Shown piece by piece: positions 1 to 7,350 of a stretch of 10,946 nucleotides of DNA (position 1 is the first letter of the stretch; every line of letters starts with the position of its first letter). Source of the DNA: Oscillospiraceae bacterium (GTDB lineage Bacteria > Bacillota > Clostridia > Oscillospirales > Oscillospiraceae); the NCBI GenBank assembly GCA_020025715.1, contig JAHHRQ010000062.1:1-10946 (forward strand), read 5' to 3'. The translations under genes and the position numbers were made by a program. The notes below the pieces were generated by a model that did no database searches, had not been told where the DNA came from, and was given only the letters and a program-made list of their open reading frames with translations.

Positions 1-2009
1 CGTCTCAGCTTCTCCATAGCGGGACGGACATTCTTTTCATATGATTGTGCCTGTTCCAGGGTATCCTCAATCTTTCTTGCTTCCTTAACATAAGCTCTTA
101 AAGCCATGAGGTGACTATTGGCAGAAGAAATCAGATTGGTGATCTTTGTGATCATAGACATTTCATAGCTTATATCAATGTCGGGGCTTAAATTCCGCTT
201 CATTGTTGCCGCCTCGGCAAGATTCTTTGTAAATGAGCTTACAGCCGGTAAAATATCTCTTCTCACCATATCCTGCATTGTAAGAGCCTCAATTCGGAGA
301 ACTTTGCAATAGTTTTCAAGCTTTATGGTGTATCTGGCTTTTATCTCATTTTCATTGTAAATTCCGTGGCTTTCAAAAAGCTCTACATTCTTTTTGCTGA
401 GATAGCAGGGTGCACAGTCAGGGGTTGCAGGGAAATTGCTGAGTCCCCGCTCCTCTGCCTCTTTAACCCATGCCTTATCATATCCGTTGCCGTTGAAGAT
501 TATCTTCTTGTGATTTTTTATAACGTCCTTAATAAGGAGATGCAGTTCATCCTCAAAATTTTCTGCCTTTTCAAGTCTGTCTGCATACTGGCGCAGAGAC
601 TCGGCAACAGCAGTATTGAGCACCACATTAACGCCGGATATTGAAGCAGATGAGCCCAGCATACGGAACTCAAATTTATTGCCGGTAAAGGCAAAGGGAG
701 AGGTTCTGTTCCGGTCGGTGCTGTCCTTGGGGAATTTAGGCAGTACATGAACGCCGACCTTAATAAGCTCCTTCTCTCTGCCGCCGTATGGTTCTTCATT
801 CTCAATGGCGTTTAGAATACCGTAAAGCTCGTCACCTAAGAACATAGAAATAATAGCGGGAGGTGCTTCGTCAGCACCGAGGCGCAGATCATTTCCGGCA
901 GAAGCCACAGACAGTCTGAGCATTTCCTGATAATCGTCCGCCGCCTGAATTACGGCACACAGGAAAAGCAAAAACTGAGCGTTTTCATGGGGTGTCTCGC
1001 CGGGTTCAAGCAGGTTTACGCCTGTATTTGTAACGAGAGACCAGTTATTATGCTTGCCTGAGCCGTTAAGCAGAGCAAAGGGCTTTTCATGCAGCAGGCA
1101 CACCATATCATGCTTTTTGGCAATTTTCTGCATAAGCTCCATGGTGAGCTGGTTATGGTCGGCTGCAATATTGGTAGTAGTATAAATAGGCGCAAGCTCA
1201 TGCTGAGCGGGTGCGGTTTCGTTATGCTCGGTCTTAGCTGTAACCCCCAGCTTCCACAGCTCAGCATCAAGCTCTGCCATGAAAGCTGCCACTCTGGGCT
1301 TTATAGTGCCGAAATAATGGTCGCCCAGCTCCTGTCCTTTAGGAGCGCAGCTGCCGAAAAGAGTTCTTCCTGTATAAATAAGATCCTTGCGCTTTTCGTA
1401 TACCTTTTTATCTATGAGAAAGTATTCCTGCTCTGCACCGACGGTAGGCTTAATTGAGCTTACATCCTTGTTTCCGAAAAGCGCCATTATTCTCATGCCC
1501 TGTTTATTCAGTGCCTCCATAGAGCGGAGAAGCGGGGTCTTTTTATCCAGAGCCTCACCGCCGTATGAGCAGAAAGCAGTGGGAATACAGAGCACATTAT
1601 CTTTTATAAAAGCATATGATGTAGGGTCCCATGCAGTATATCCTCTGGCCTCAAAGGTTGCTCTCAGTCCGCCGGAAGGCAGGCTTGAAGCGTCAGGCTC
1701 ACCGTGGATAAGTTCATTTCCCGAAAACTCCATAATGACCCGTCCGCCGTCCACCGGAGAAATGAAGCTGTCATGCTTTTCAGCAGTAAATCCGGTCATA
1801 GGCTGGAACCAATGGCTGAAATGGGTTGCTCCCTTTTCGATAGCCCAATCCTTCATTGCATTGGCTACCACATATGCGGCGGCGCTGTCAAGTCGTCGTC
1901 CTTCCTTAATGGAACGCTGCACCTGCTGAAAAACATCCTTAGGCAGGCGGGCACGCATAACGGAATCATTAAAAACCATTGAACCGAAAACTTCTGTGGC
2001 TGTATTCAT
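1..2009 (-). CDS. glnN: Glutamine synthetase type III (3'-truncated by window edge)
   Basis: Cytoplasmic enzyme that condenses glutamate and ammonia to glutamine at the cost of ATP. Reading the minus strand from ATG 2009, one uninterrupted frame of 669 codons runs off the left edge. Family members are usually about 690-730 residues, so only a short C-terminal piece should be missing. Visible hallmarks are GAEQEY at about residues 191-196 (active-site glutamates of the GS fold) and NGSGKHNNWS at 315-324, the type III form of the NGSGxHxH nucleotide/glutamate-binding motif. The segment ARGYTAWDPTSYAF and the size distinguish it from the roughly 450-residue GSI and 350-residue GSII. The start follows a GGTGGAG-like ribosome site and a consensus promoter. 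It is transcribed divergently from the tryptophan importer. Identity is confident; the C-terminal end is not seen. Confidence 0.96.
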   Translation of the reverse strand, partial: MNTATEVFGSMVFNDSVMRARLPKDVFQQVQRSIKEGRRLDSAAAYVVANAMKDWAIEKGATHFSHWFQPMTGFTAEKHDSFISPVDGGRVIMEFSGNELIHGEPDASSLPSGGLRATFEARGYTAWDPTSYAFIKDNVLCIPTAFCSYGGEALDKKTPLLRSMEALNKQGMRIMALFGNKDVSSIKPTVGAEQEYFLIDKKVYEKRKDLIYTGRTLFGSCAPKGQELGDHYFGTIKPRVAAFMAELDAELWKLGVTAKTEHNETAPAQHELAPIYTTTNIAADHNQLTMELMQKIAKKHDMVCLLHEKPFALLNGSGKHNNWSLVTNTGVNLLEPGETPHENAQFLLFLCAVIQAADDYQEMLRLSVASAGNDLRLGADEAPPAIISMFLGDELYGILNAIENEEPYGGREKELIKVGVHVLPKFPKDSTDRNRTSPFAFTGNKFEFRMLGSSASISGVNVVLNTAVAESLRQYADRLEKAENFEDELHLLIKDVIKNHKKIIFNGNGYDKAWVKEAEERGLSNFPATPDCAPCYLSKKNVELFESHGIYNENEIKARYTIKLENYCKVLRIEALTMQDMVRRDILPAVSSFTKNLAEAATMKRNLSPDIDISYEMSMITKITNLISSANSHLMALRAYVKEARKIEDTLEQAQSYEKNVRPAMEKLR

Positions 2010-2043
2010 ATCTCCACCATACTTTCTCCATATAAAACGGTAA

Positions 2044-2068
2044 AATATACTTTTATCATAAGTATATT
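2044..2068. repeat. Perfect 9-bp inverted repeat over the glnN -10 and +1
   Basis: AATATACTT (2044-2052), a 7-base spacer, and AAGTATATT (2060-2068) form a perfect dyad. It covers the whole -10 box and the expected transcription start of glnN, the classical position of a repressor operator. It is too A/T-rich to be a good terminator, has no T-run suited to one, and lies before the gene. The regulator is unknown. The sequence is compatible with a nitrogen-responsive repressor, but I cannot assign one. Confidence 0.5.
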
Positions 2069-2089
2069 CCTATAAAAAAATTTTGTCAA
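2061..2089 (-). promoter_or_regulatory. glnN sigma-A promoter
   Basis: On the minus strand, TTGACA (2084-2089) and TATACT (2061-2066) are separated by exactly 17 bases: a perfect -35 and a 5/6 -10. The predicted start of transcription is near 2053-2056, leaving a leader of about 45 bases before ATG 2009. The -10 box lies inside an inverted repeat (2044-2068), so occlusion by a regulator is plausible. Confidence 0.8.
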
Positions 2090-2136
2090 CGATTTTTGCC
2101 GCTGTAATTTTTTATCGATTAAAAGTGTAAAAGAGC

Positions 2137-2165
2137 TTGACAAACGCCGGAGCGGGTATTATTAT
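2137..2165 (+). promoter_or_regulatory. trpXYZ sigma-A promoter
   Basis: TTGACA (2137-2142), a 17-base spacer and TATTAT (2160-2165): a consensus -35 and a 5/6 -10. Transcription would begin near 2172, just before T-box stem I. It points away from the glnN promoter, with the two -35 boxes about 47 bases apart. Confidence 0.75.
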
Positions 2166-2177
2166 TAAGCCAATATA

Positions 2178-2455
2178 TGAAACCTGTGATGAAGAGTAAG
2201 TAGCTTTCTGTTCGTTTTTCAGAGAGTCGCCGGTTGGTGTAAGGCGATAATCGGGCAGCTTGTGAATGGGCTTCTGAGGGTGACCGAAAGCTTTTTAAGT
2301 GAGTAGCAGTCAACGGGTATCCCGTACCCGTTATCAGTGCGGGGTCGTATGATGGTACGATTATATGAGTGGGTATTTTTATTTACCAACTTGGGTGGCA
2401 CCGCAGGTTATTATTCCTGTCCCTTGATTTTGAGGGACAGGATTATTTTTTTATT
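2178..2455 (+). promoter_or_regulatory. T-box riboswitch, tryptophan-specific (UGG specifier)
   Basis: Untranslated leader RNA that binds uncharged tRNA and then prevents transcription termination. Conserved elements appear in order: the GATGAAGAGTAAGTAG stem I base region (2188-2203), the AGAGAG bulge strand (2221-2226), the distal GGTTGGTGTAA segment (2232-2242), and the specifier loop GTGAA-TGG-G, with the TGG codon at 2267-2269 followed by the usual purine. A hairpin AACGGGTA/TACCCGTT lies at 2312-2332. The T-box core GGGTGGCACCGC follows at 2393-2404. In that core the UGGN bulge is TGGC (2396-2399); its C would pair with a G73 discriminator, which is what bacterial tRNA-Trp carries. GGG 2393-2395 can pair with CCC 2421-2423, which is the left arm of the terminator, so antitermination and termination are mutually exclusive. 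The 5' boundary is approximate. Confidence 0.95.
2416..2453 (+). terminator. T-box-controlled intrinsic terminator
   Basis: CCTGTCCCT (2416-2424) pairs with AGGGACAGG (2433-2441), followed by the T-rich tract ATTATTTTTTTATT. Its left arm overlaps the strand needed for the antiterminator, so it forms when tRNA-Trp is charged and stops transcription before trpX. Confidence 0.92.
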
Positions 2456-2549
2456 GTGAGGTTTTTGAGATGTTTCTATTATCTAAACGATGGCGGCTTT
2501 TAATTTCCCCGTAAAAACTATATAAATATTTATTTTGGAGGATTTTAAA

Positions 2550-3530
2550 ATGAAAAAAATTATATCTATTATATTATGTACTGTTTTAGCTTTGTCCCTT
2601 GCCGCATGCGGCGGAAGCGGCAATGAAAACAATTCTGACATCCCGCTCATCGGAATATCTCAGTATGGTGAACACCCTTCTCTTGACAACTGCTTTAAAG
2701 GTTTTCTTTTAGGTCTTGAAGAAGCCGGACTCAAAGAGGGTGTAGATTATAATTACATCTACCAGAACGCAGGCTTTGACGATAATATAGCCGTTCAGAT
2801 AGCTCAGAATTTCTCCGCAAAAAACGTTGACTTAATGTGCGGCATTGCCACCAACTCCGCTACCGCCTGTTATGCTGCCGCAGAAGATAAAAACATTCCC
2901 GTTATCTTCAATGCAATCACCGACCCTGTCGAAGCTAAGCTTGACTCAGGTAATGTTACCGGCATTTCCGATAAGCTCCCGATAGATGCCCAGTTAAAGC
3001 TCATCAGAGCATGTCAGAGTGATGCAAAAACTATCGGCATTGCATACACCACCAGTGAACCTAATTCTGTTTCCGCTATTGCAGAATACAAAGAAAAAGC
3101 TCCCGAATACGGCTTTGAAATAGTAGCTGTGGGCGTAACTTCTCAGGCTGAGGTAACTCAGGCCATAGACAGCCTTATCCAGAAAGGCGTTGACTGCATT
3201 TCAAATCTCACAGACAACAATGTTGTTGGTGTGTTAGATACTATTCTTGACAAAACCAACGAAGCCGGAATTCCCGTTTACGGCAGTGAAATTGAACAGG
3301 TAAAGAAAGGCTGTATTGCTTCAGCCGGTATAGAGTATGTTGAGCTTGGCAAACAGACCGGCAGAATGGCTGCAAAGATTTTAAAGGGTGAAGCAAGCTG
3401 TGAGGATATTCCCTACGAAACAGTTACTGACTTTGAGGTATACATTAACAGTGCCGAACTGCAGAAGCTTGGTATAACTCTTCCTCAGGATATAGTTGAT
3501 ACAGCAATAGACATCTGCGAAAGCAAGTAA
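2550..3530 (+). CDS. trpX: Tryptophan ABC transporter substrate-binding lipoprotein
   Basis: Extracellular, lipid-anchored solute receptor of the ABC_sub_bind family (PF04392-type). The 326 residues begin with a lipoprotein signal: MKK, a hydrophobic core, and lipobox LAAC with Cys20 as the acylation site, then a Gly/Ser/Asn linker. Family features include GISQYGEHPSLDNC shortly after the linker, the QNAGFDDN segment, and PVIFNAITDPVEA. ATG 2550 is chosen because GGAGGA (2537-2542) sits 7 bases upstream; an in-frame TTG at 2535 would place the start ahead of that site. The ligand is inferred to be tryptophan from the upstream Trp T-box and from the known trpXYZ transporters of Firmicutes; sequence alone would not fix the substrate. 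Confidence 0.92.
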   Translation: MKKIISIILCTVLALSLAACGGSGNENNSDIPLIGISQYGEHPSLDNCFKGFLLGLEEAGLKEGVDYNYIYQNAGFDDNIAVQIAQNFSAKNVDLMCGIATNSATACYAAAEDKNIPVIFNAITDPVEAKLDSGNVTGISDKLPIDAQLKLIRACQSDAKTIGIAYTTSEPNSVSAIAEYKEKAPEYGFEIVAVGVTSQAEVTQAIDSLIQKGVDCISNLTDNNVVGVLDTILDKTNEAGIPVYGSEIEQVKKGCIASAGIEYVELGKQTGRMAAKILKGEASCEDIPYETVTDFEVYINSAELQKLGITLPQDIVDTAIDICESK

Positions 3531-3542
3531 GGAAAACTGATT

Positions 3543-4436
3543 ATGGAATTTTTAGAATTACTTGAAAGTACGGTTACTCAGGGATTCATATATGCCCTTT
3601 TGACCTGCGGAATATACATTACTTATAAGCTGCTGGATTTTCCGGATCTGACAGTAGACGGCAGTTTTCCTTTAGGTGCTGCTGTTACCGCAGTTATGTT
3701 AACCAAAGGTGTTAACCCGTTTCTGACTCTTGTTATTGCTATGGCGGCGGGAGCTTTGGCAGGCTTTGCTACCGGCTTTATACACGTTAAGCTTAAAGTC
3801 CGTGATTTGCTTGCCGGCATTATTACAATGACCGCTCTTTTCTCTATCAACCTCCAGATTGCAGGCTCAAATCTTAATATCGGCCGTGATGTAGATACAA
3901 TTTTTGTAGCACCGCCATTTGATGCTCTTTTTGGTTCTATGGGACTTATACACCGCAAATTTATAATTTCTCTTATTTTAGTTGTAATATTCAAGGTAAT
4001 CCTTGATTTATATTTTGAAACTAAAAACGGCCTTCTTTTAAGAGCTACCGGAGATAATGCAGATCTCGTTACTACCCTTGCAAAGGATAAGGGTAAAATG
4101 AAGATTTTAGGTCTTGTTATCGCCAATGCCCTTGTTGCCCTCGCCGGAGCTGTCGTATGCCACGAGCAGAGAGGATTTTCAGCTACCATGGGTACAGGCC
4201 AAATGGTTTTCGGACTTGCGGCAGTTATTATAGGAACTACAATATTTAAAAAGCTTTCTTTTGTAAAAGGAACCACAGCCGTTTTAGTAGGCAGCATTGT
4301 ATATAAAGGCTGCATACAGCTTGCCATAAGTCTCGGGCTTCCGGCAAACCTTTTAAAACTGATAACAGCTGTACTGTTCCTTATCATTCTTGTTCTCGGA
4401 AACCGCGGGGAAGGCAGGTCAAAGAGTAATGCTTGA
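3543..4436 (+). CDS. trpY: Tryptophan ABC transporter permease
   Basis: Membrane channel subunit of the importer, 297 residues, branched-chain amino-acid-type permease fold (BPD_transp_2). It is strongly hydrophobic, with about eight likely membrane spans. The N-terminal part carries the family-typical stretch LLDFPDLTVDGSFPLGAAV (about residues 29-47), followed by a loop with RDLLAGIITMTALFSINLQ. The C-terminus is short and basic. It starts 12 bases after trpX with AAGGA (3529-3533) 9 bases upstream of ATG. Its last 8 bases overlap the start of the ATPase gene, so the two subunits are probably translationally coupled. The symbol follows the trpXYZ naming used for T-box(Trp)-linked transporters. 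Confidence 0.9.
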   Translation: MEFLELLESTVTQGFIYALLTCGIYITYKLLDFPDLTVDGSFPLGAAVTAVMLTKGVNPFLTLVIAMAAGALAGFATGFIHVKLKVRDLLAGIITMTALFSINLQIAGSNLNIGRDVDTIFVAPPFDALFGSMGLIHRKFIISLILVVIFKVILDLYFETKNGLLLRATGDNADLVTTLAKDKGKMKILGLVIANALVALAGAVVCHEQRGFSATMGTGQMVFGLAAVIIGTTIFKKLSFVKGTTAVLVGSIVYKGCIQLAISLGLPANLLKLITAVLFLIILVLGNRGEGRSKSNA

Positions 4437-5202
4437 ACTAAAAAATATAAGAAAAATATATAATCCGGGTTCTGTCACTGAGATGTGTCTTTTTGATGAC
4501 TTTAACCTCAGCATTAAAGACGGCGAATTTGTTTCCGTTGTCGGAAGCAACGGCAGCGGTAAGACTTCCATGCTGAATATTATCTGCGGCAGCATACCTA
4601 TTGAAGGCGGAGAAATACTTATAAACGGTGAAAAAATCAACGGTCTTGATGATTATAAGCGCTACCGTAAGATAGGCAGAGTTTACCAAAATCCCTCTAT
4701 GGGAACATGCCCCAATCTTACCATGCTTCAAAATCTTTCACTTGCCGATAACAAGGGTAAGCGTTTCGGGCTCAGCAAAGGCACCAATTATAAGAGAGCA
4801 GATTATTACAGAGAGCAGCTTGCAAGTTTAGGCTTAGGGCTTGAAAACAAAATGGATATTAAACTGGGCGCCCTTTCAGGCGGTCAGAGGCAAGCTGTGG
4901 CTCTCGTAATGGCAACCCTTACACCTATTGACTTTTTAATTTTAGATGAGCACACAGCGGCTCTCGACCCAAAAACAGCAGAAATCATCATGCAGCTCAC
5001 CGATAAAATAGTAAAAGAAAAAAATCTCACCGCTATAATGGTCACTCACAACCTGCGTTATGCCGTTGAATATGGTAATCGGCTTCTTATGATGGATAAA
5101 GGGCATGTGATTTTAGATAAGGCAGGAGAAGAAAAGGCTAAAGTGACAGTTGACGACCTGCTTCACATTTTCAATGAAATCAGCATTGAATGTGGTAACT
5201 GA
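4429..5202 (+). CDS. trpZ: Tryptophan ABC transporter ATP-binding protein
   Basis: Cytoplasmic ATPase that powers the importer, 257 residues. Motifs seen in order: Walker A GSNGSGKT (39-46), Q-loop glutamine Q87 in VYQNP, ABC signature LSGGQ (149-153), Walker B FLILDE (169-174) running into HTAALDP with the D-loop, and switch histidine H207 in VTHN. The LSGGQRQAVALVMATL and LDEHTAALDPKTA wording is typical of ATPases paired with PF04392 receptors. ATG 4429 overlaps the trpY stop by 8 bases (ATGCTTGA). No strong ribosome site is visible there, which supports translational coupling. A longer in-frame reading beginning at 4390 would be entirely inside trpY and lacks support. Confidence 0.92.
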   Translation: MLELKNIRKIYNPGSVTEMCLFDDFNLSIKDGEFVSVVGSNGSGKTSMLNIICGSIPIEGGEILINGEKINGLDDYKRYRKIGRVYQNPSMGTCPNLTMLQNLSLADNKGKRFGLSKGTNYKRADYYREQLASLGLGLENKMDIKLGALSGGQRQAVALVMATLTPIDFLILDEHTAALDPKTAEIIMQLTDKIVKEKNLTAIMVTHNLRYAVEYGNRLLMMDKGHVILDKAGEEKAKVTVDDLLHIFNEISIECGN

Positions 5203-5600
5203 TAAGATGTGTATGCGGGAGAATATTAGCAGAACGCATACATAAAAATCTTGTTTCCCCCAATATAAGCATATCAAAACTTTTGGACATCCAGAGTCAA
5301 TTTCCTCGTTACGCAAAAATAAGCGCAGAATTACGCGGAATACATTTTAACGGCGCACCAGTGAGATACTTCTGAGCAATGTACCATGAGTGTTTTAAAA
5401 AATATCCTAAGAAATCCGGCTGCTCCATGATTTCTTAGGATATTTTTATCTGAACTTTATAAAACACTTTATACCAAGTTAGATTATTGGTTACCCTACT
5501 GCAACTGCCCCAATGCAAATCCGGCAGCAAATCCATAAATAGCTTCTATACAAATACTCTGCCAAGGGCGCCGTCTTTTATGTTATAATAAATTTATATT
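5203..5600. other. Intergenic stretch between trpZ and the ECF sigma gene
   Basis: About 400 bases without a supportable gene. It holds a strong hairpin terminator (5398-5447). A start-less open stretch of 58 codons (5199-5375, plus strand) looks faintly protein-like, as does a minus-strand stretch of 28 codons ending at 5496. Neither has a start codon with a ribosome site, so both may be debris or chance. Confidence 0.5.
5398..5447. terminator. Perfect 19-bp hairpin terminator after trpXYZ
   Basis: The arm at 5398-5416 (AAAAATATCCTAAGAAATC) and the arm at 5429-5447 are perfect reverse complements around a 12-base loop. The right arm ends in TTTTT and the left arm starts in a run of A, so the hairpin can work on both strands. 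It lies about 195 bases after the trpZ stop, unusually far for a dedicated terminator. It may originally have served a gene now lost from the gap. Confidence 0.75.
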
Positions 5601-5629
5601 TTGCAAATGTCATATTTTGTGCTTATAAA
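5601..5629 (+). promoter_or_regulatory. Candidate promoter of the ECF sigma operon
   Basis: TTGCAA (5601-5606), a 17-base spacer and TATAAA (5624-5629) give a 4/6 and 5/6 match to sigma-A boxes. Transcription would start near 5636, about 44 bases ahead of the sigma gene. I do not see a clear ECF-type (AAC / CGT) promoter, so autoregulation by the encoded sigma factor is not shown. Confidence 0.5.
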
Positions 5630-5679
5630 TCGTTTTATAGACAGAGGCCTCAAATAACATAGGAAAGGCGGTGCAGCAG

Positions 5680-6177
5680 ATGAATGAAATGCAAGCGCAA
5701 AGACTGGTAGAGCTTTATTCGGATATGATACTGCGAATTGCTTACCACTACATGAACCACTGCAGCGACGCTGAGGACATTTGCCAGAGCGTATTTTTGA
5801 AATATCTTACTATGAATAAACATTTCAAGGATCGCGAGCACGAAAAGGCATGGATTATACGCACAACTATAAATGAGTGTAAGGACAGCCTTAAAAGCGC
5901 ATGGAGGAGAAAGACGGTTCCCCTTGATGCGGCGGCAGACAAGGAAATTCCCGCTGAACCACAAGGCGAACTGAGTCAGGCTATAAAGAAATTGCCGAAA
6001 AATTACAGGCTCAGTATATACCTGCACTACTATGAGGGCTATTCTGCCAGAGAAATCGGCTTATTTATAGGCAAAAGCGAAAACACTGTCTGTGCCTACC
6101 TTTCCAGAGGAAGAAAGAAACTTAAGGATATTTTATCCGAAGGTGACGAAGGAGGTTTCAGAAATGTCAGAGTTTAA
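5680..6177 (+). CDS. ECF-type RNA polymerase sigma factor
   Basis: Alternative sigma factor of the sigma-70/ECF class that directs RNA polymerase to a small regulon; 165 residues, a normal size. Region 2 spans about residues 13-74 (YSDMILRIAYHYMNHCSDAED, then HEKAWIIRTTINECKDSLKS, the typical -10 recognition and core-binding helices). A short linker with PLDAAADKEIPAE follows. Region 4 covers about 98-152 (IKKLPKNYRLSIYLHYYEGYS, then REIGLFIGKSENTVCAYLSRG), a helix-turn-helix for the -35 element. ATG 5680 is preferred because AAAGGCGGTG (5664-5673), close to the ideal ribosome site, precedes it; GTG 5671 lies within that site. The stop overlaps the next gene by 14 bases, the usual arrangement of a sigma factor with its anti-sigma partner. 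The inducing signal is unknown. Confidence 0.93.
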   Translation: MNEMQAQRLVELYSDMILRIAYHYMNHCSDAEDICQSVFLKYLTMNKHFKDREHEKAWIIRTTINECKDSLKSAWRRKTVPLDAAADKEIPAEPQGELSQAIKKLPKNYRLSIYLHYYEGYSAREIGLFIGKSENTVCAYLSRGRKKLKDILSEGDEGGFRNVRV

Positions 6178-7303
6178 AAAAGACTATAAGCAGTCTATGG
6201 ACAGCCTGCATTTTTCCGAGAATGCCAAATTCCGGATGACGGAGAAGCTTTGCCAGAAAAGCCTCCGGAGTCGGAAAGGCAATAATATGAATAAGAAATT
6301 TGTTTTAATTCTGGCAGCGGTTTTGATTATTGCTGCTCTGTGCGGCGCGGCGTTCCATGTTTTCTGGTCAAATACTCTTACTTTAACTGCCAATACTTCT
6401 CAGTCCCAGCGAATTGCAGCCGAGCATAGCGGACTTTCAAGCAAGCCTGCAAAAAATGCACAGGACACTGATACCGTGAGTGTTACAGAACAGGGTGTAA
6501 CAGTGTCGGTGGAACAGGTAATCGCGGATAAGCACAGCGCAGAAGTTGCGCTCGTAATTTCCGGATTTGAACTTGCCGACGGAGAATTCCCCGATATATA
6601 CGGTATGGGAGCAGAGCTCGGAGGAGAGGAAATTTTCACTTCGCTTAGCGGAAGCTTTTATGATGGTATAACTGTAAACGAAAACGGTGAATCGGTATAT
6701 GATGACGGAACTCCCGTTAAGCTTAACTCTGAGGGCTGTTCTATTTCCAGATTTGCAGATTCCGACGGAAATTTCAGATTCAGAATGACAATGAAAACCC
6801 AGAAAGACATGGATAAATACAAGGGGCAGCCTTTAAAGGTGTGGATAAGTAATCTGGGCACTGGTGATAAGGGAGAACACAGAACAGATATAGAAGCAAC
6901 ATGGACTCTCTCATGGCCTTTTGAGGGCAGCGGTGAAATAAGAGAGCTGGAAGTGAATAAACCTATCGGCAGCTCCGGCAACACCTTAAAAGATGTTCAG
7001 CTTACACCTCTGGAAATAAATACTGTTGTACAGCTCAGCGAACCCTTTGATGGGTGGGAAACCCTTGACTTCCTGAGTCCGAGGCTTGAGGGATACCGCA
7101 CCTCAGACGGCATTATACATAACAGCCTCCTGCCCGGAACAGAAGGGTATATTGATAAAGAAACCCTTCTTGCAAAGCAGAATACTAAGTCCAATGAAAT
7201 TATTGAAGTAAATAATGTGGATGCACTTATCTATGCAACATATGAGCTTGATGAAACTACCGGTAATTATATAAGAGATGAAATTGTTGTAGAATTTAAT
7301 TAA
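6164..7303 (+). CDS. Membrane-anchored putative anti-sigma protein (DUF4179-like)
   Basis: Probably binds and silences the sigma factor encoded just upstream until an extracytoplasmic signal arrives. The 379-residue protein has a polar N-terminal helix region (about 1-43, with SMDSLHFSENAKFRMTEKL, the kind of segment found in DUF4179 proteins). One membrane span follows at about 46-67 (FVLILAAVLIIAALCGAAF), and a long extracytoplasmic part rich in beta-type sequence makes up the rest. The segment near 105-125 (TEQGVTVSVEQVIADKHSAE) resembles the DUF4179 domain. The N-terminal part has no HxxxCxxC zinc motif, so it is not a classical zinc-binding anti-sigma domain. ATG 6164 has GGAGGT (6151-6156) 7 bases upstream and overlaps the sigma stop by 14 bases. 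The anti-sigma role is inferred from context and topology. Confidence 0.8.
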   Translation: MSEFKKDYKQSMDSLHFSENAKFRMTEKLCQKSLRSRKGNNMNKKFVLILAAVLIIAALCGAAFHVFWSNTLTLTANTSQSQRIAAEHSGLSSKPAKNAQDTDTVSVTEQGVTVSVEQVIADKHSAEVALVISGFELADGEFPDIYGMGAELGGEEIFTSLSGSFYDGITVNENGESVYDDGTPVKLNSEGCSISRFADSDGNFRFRMTMKTQKDMDKYKGQPLKVWISNLGTGDKGEHRTDIEATWTLSWPFEGSGEIRELEVNKPIGSSGNTLKDVQLTPLEINTVVQLSEPFDGWETLDFLSPRLEGYRTSDGIIHNSLLPGTEGYIDKETLLAKQNTKSNEIIEVNNVDALIYATYELDETTGNYIRDEIVVEFN

Positions 7304-7313
7304 AATTCGTTGT

Positions 7314-7350
7314 AAAACACCCTCTGCCGAAAAAGGTTGAGGGTGTTTTT
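7314..7350 (+). terminator. Terminator of the sigma/anti-sigma operon
   Basis: AAAACACCCTC (7314-7324) pairs with GAGGGTGTTTT (7339-7349) around a 14-base loop and runs into TTTTT, 11 bases after the anti-sigma stop codon. The A-run on the left means it could also act on minus-strand transcripts. Confidence 0.9.

Noticed and set aside
366..1982. Several open frames on the plus strand and in other minus frames inside the first 2 kb
   Set aside because: All are shadows of the continuous glnN frame, which is supported by conserved active-site motifs over its whole length.
2119..2401. Small minus-strand open frames opposite the trpX leader
   Set aside because: The sequence is fully explained by a T-box riboswitch on the plus strand; the antisense frames have no ribosome site and no protein-like conservation that I can see.
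3623..4387. Long minus-strand open frame (254 codons) opposite the permease gene
   Set aside because: It lies fully antisense to trpY, which has clear family features, a ribosome site and an operon position. The antisense translation shows no recognisable domain and is rich in residues expected from reversing hydrophobic codons.
5398..5447. Perfect 19-bp inverted repeat considered as an insertion-element end or a small mobile repeat
   Set aside because: There is a single copy in the window, no flanking target duplication is apparent, and the A-run/T-run edges are those of a bidirectional terminator.
5496..5582. Minus-strand stretch of 28 codons ending in the peptide-like sequence EAIYGFAAGFALGQLQ
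   Set aside because: The glycine-rich tail recalls small bacteriocin-like or membrane peptides, but there is no start codon in frame, an upstream stop closes it at 5583-5585, and no leader or processing gene is nearby.
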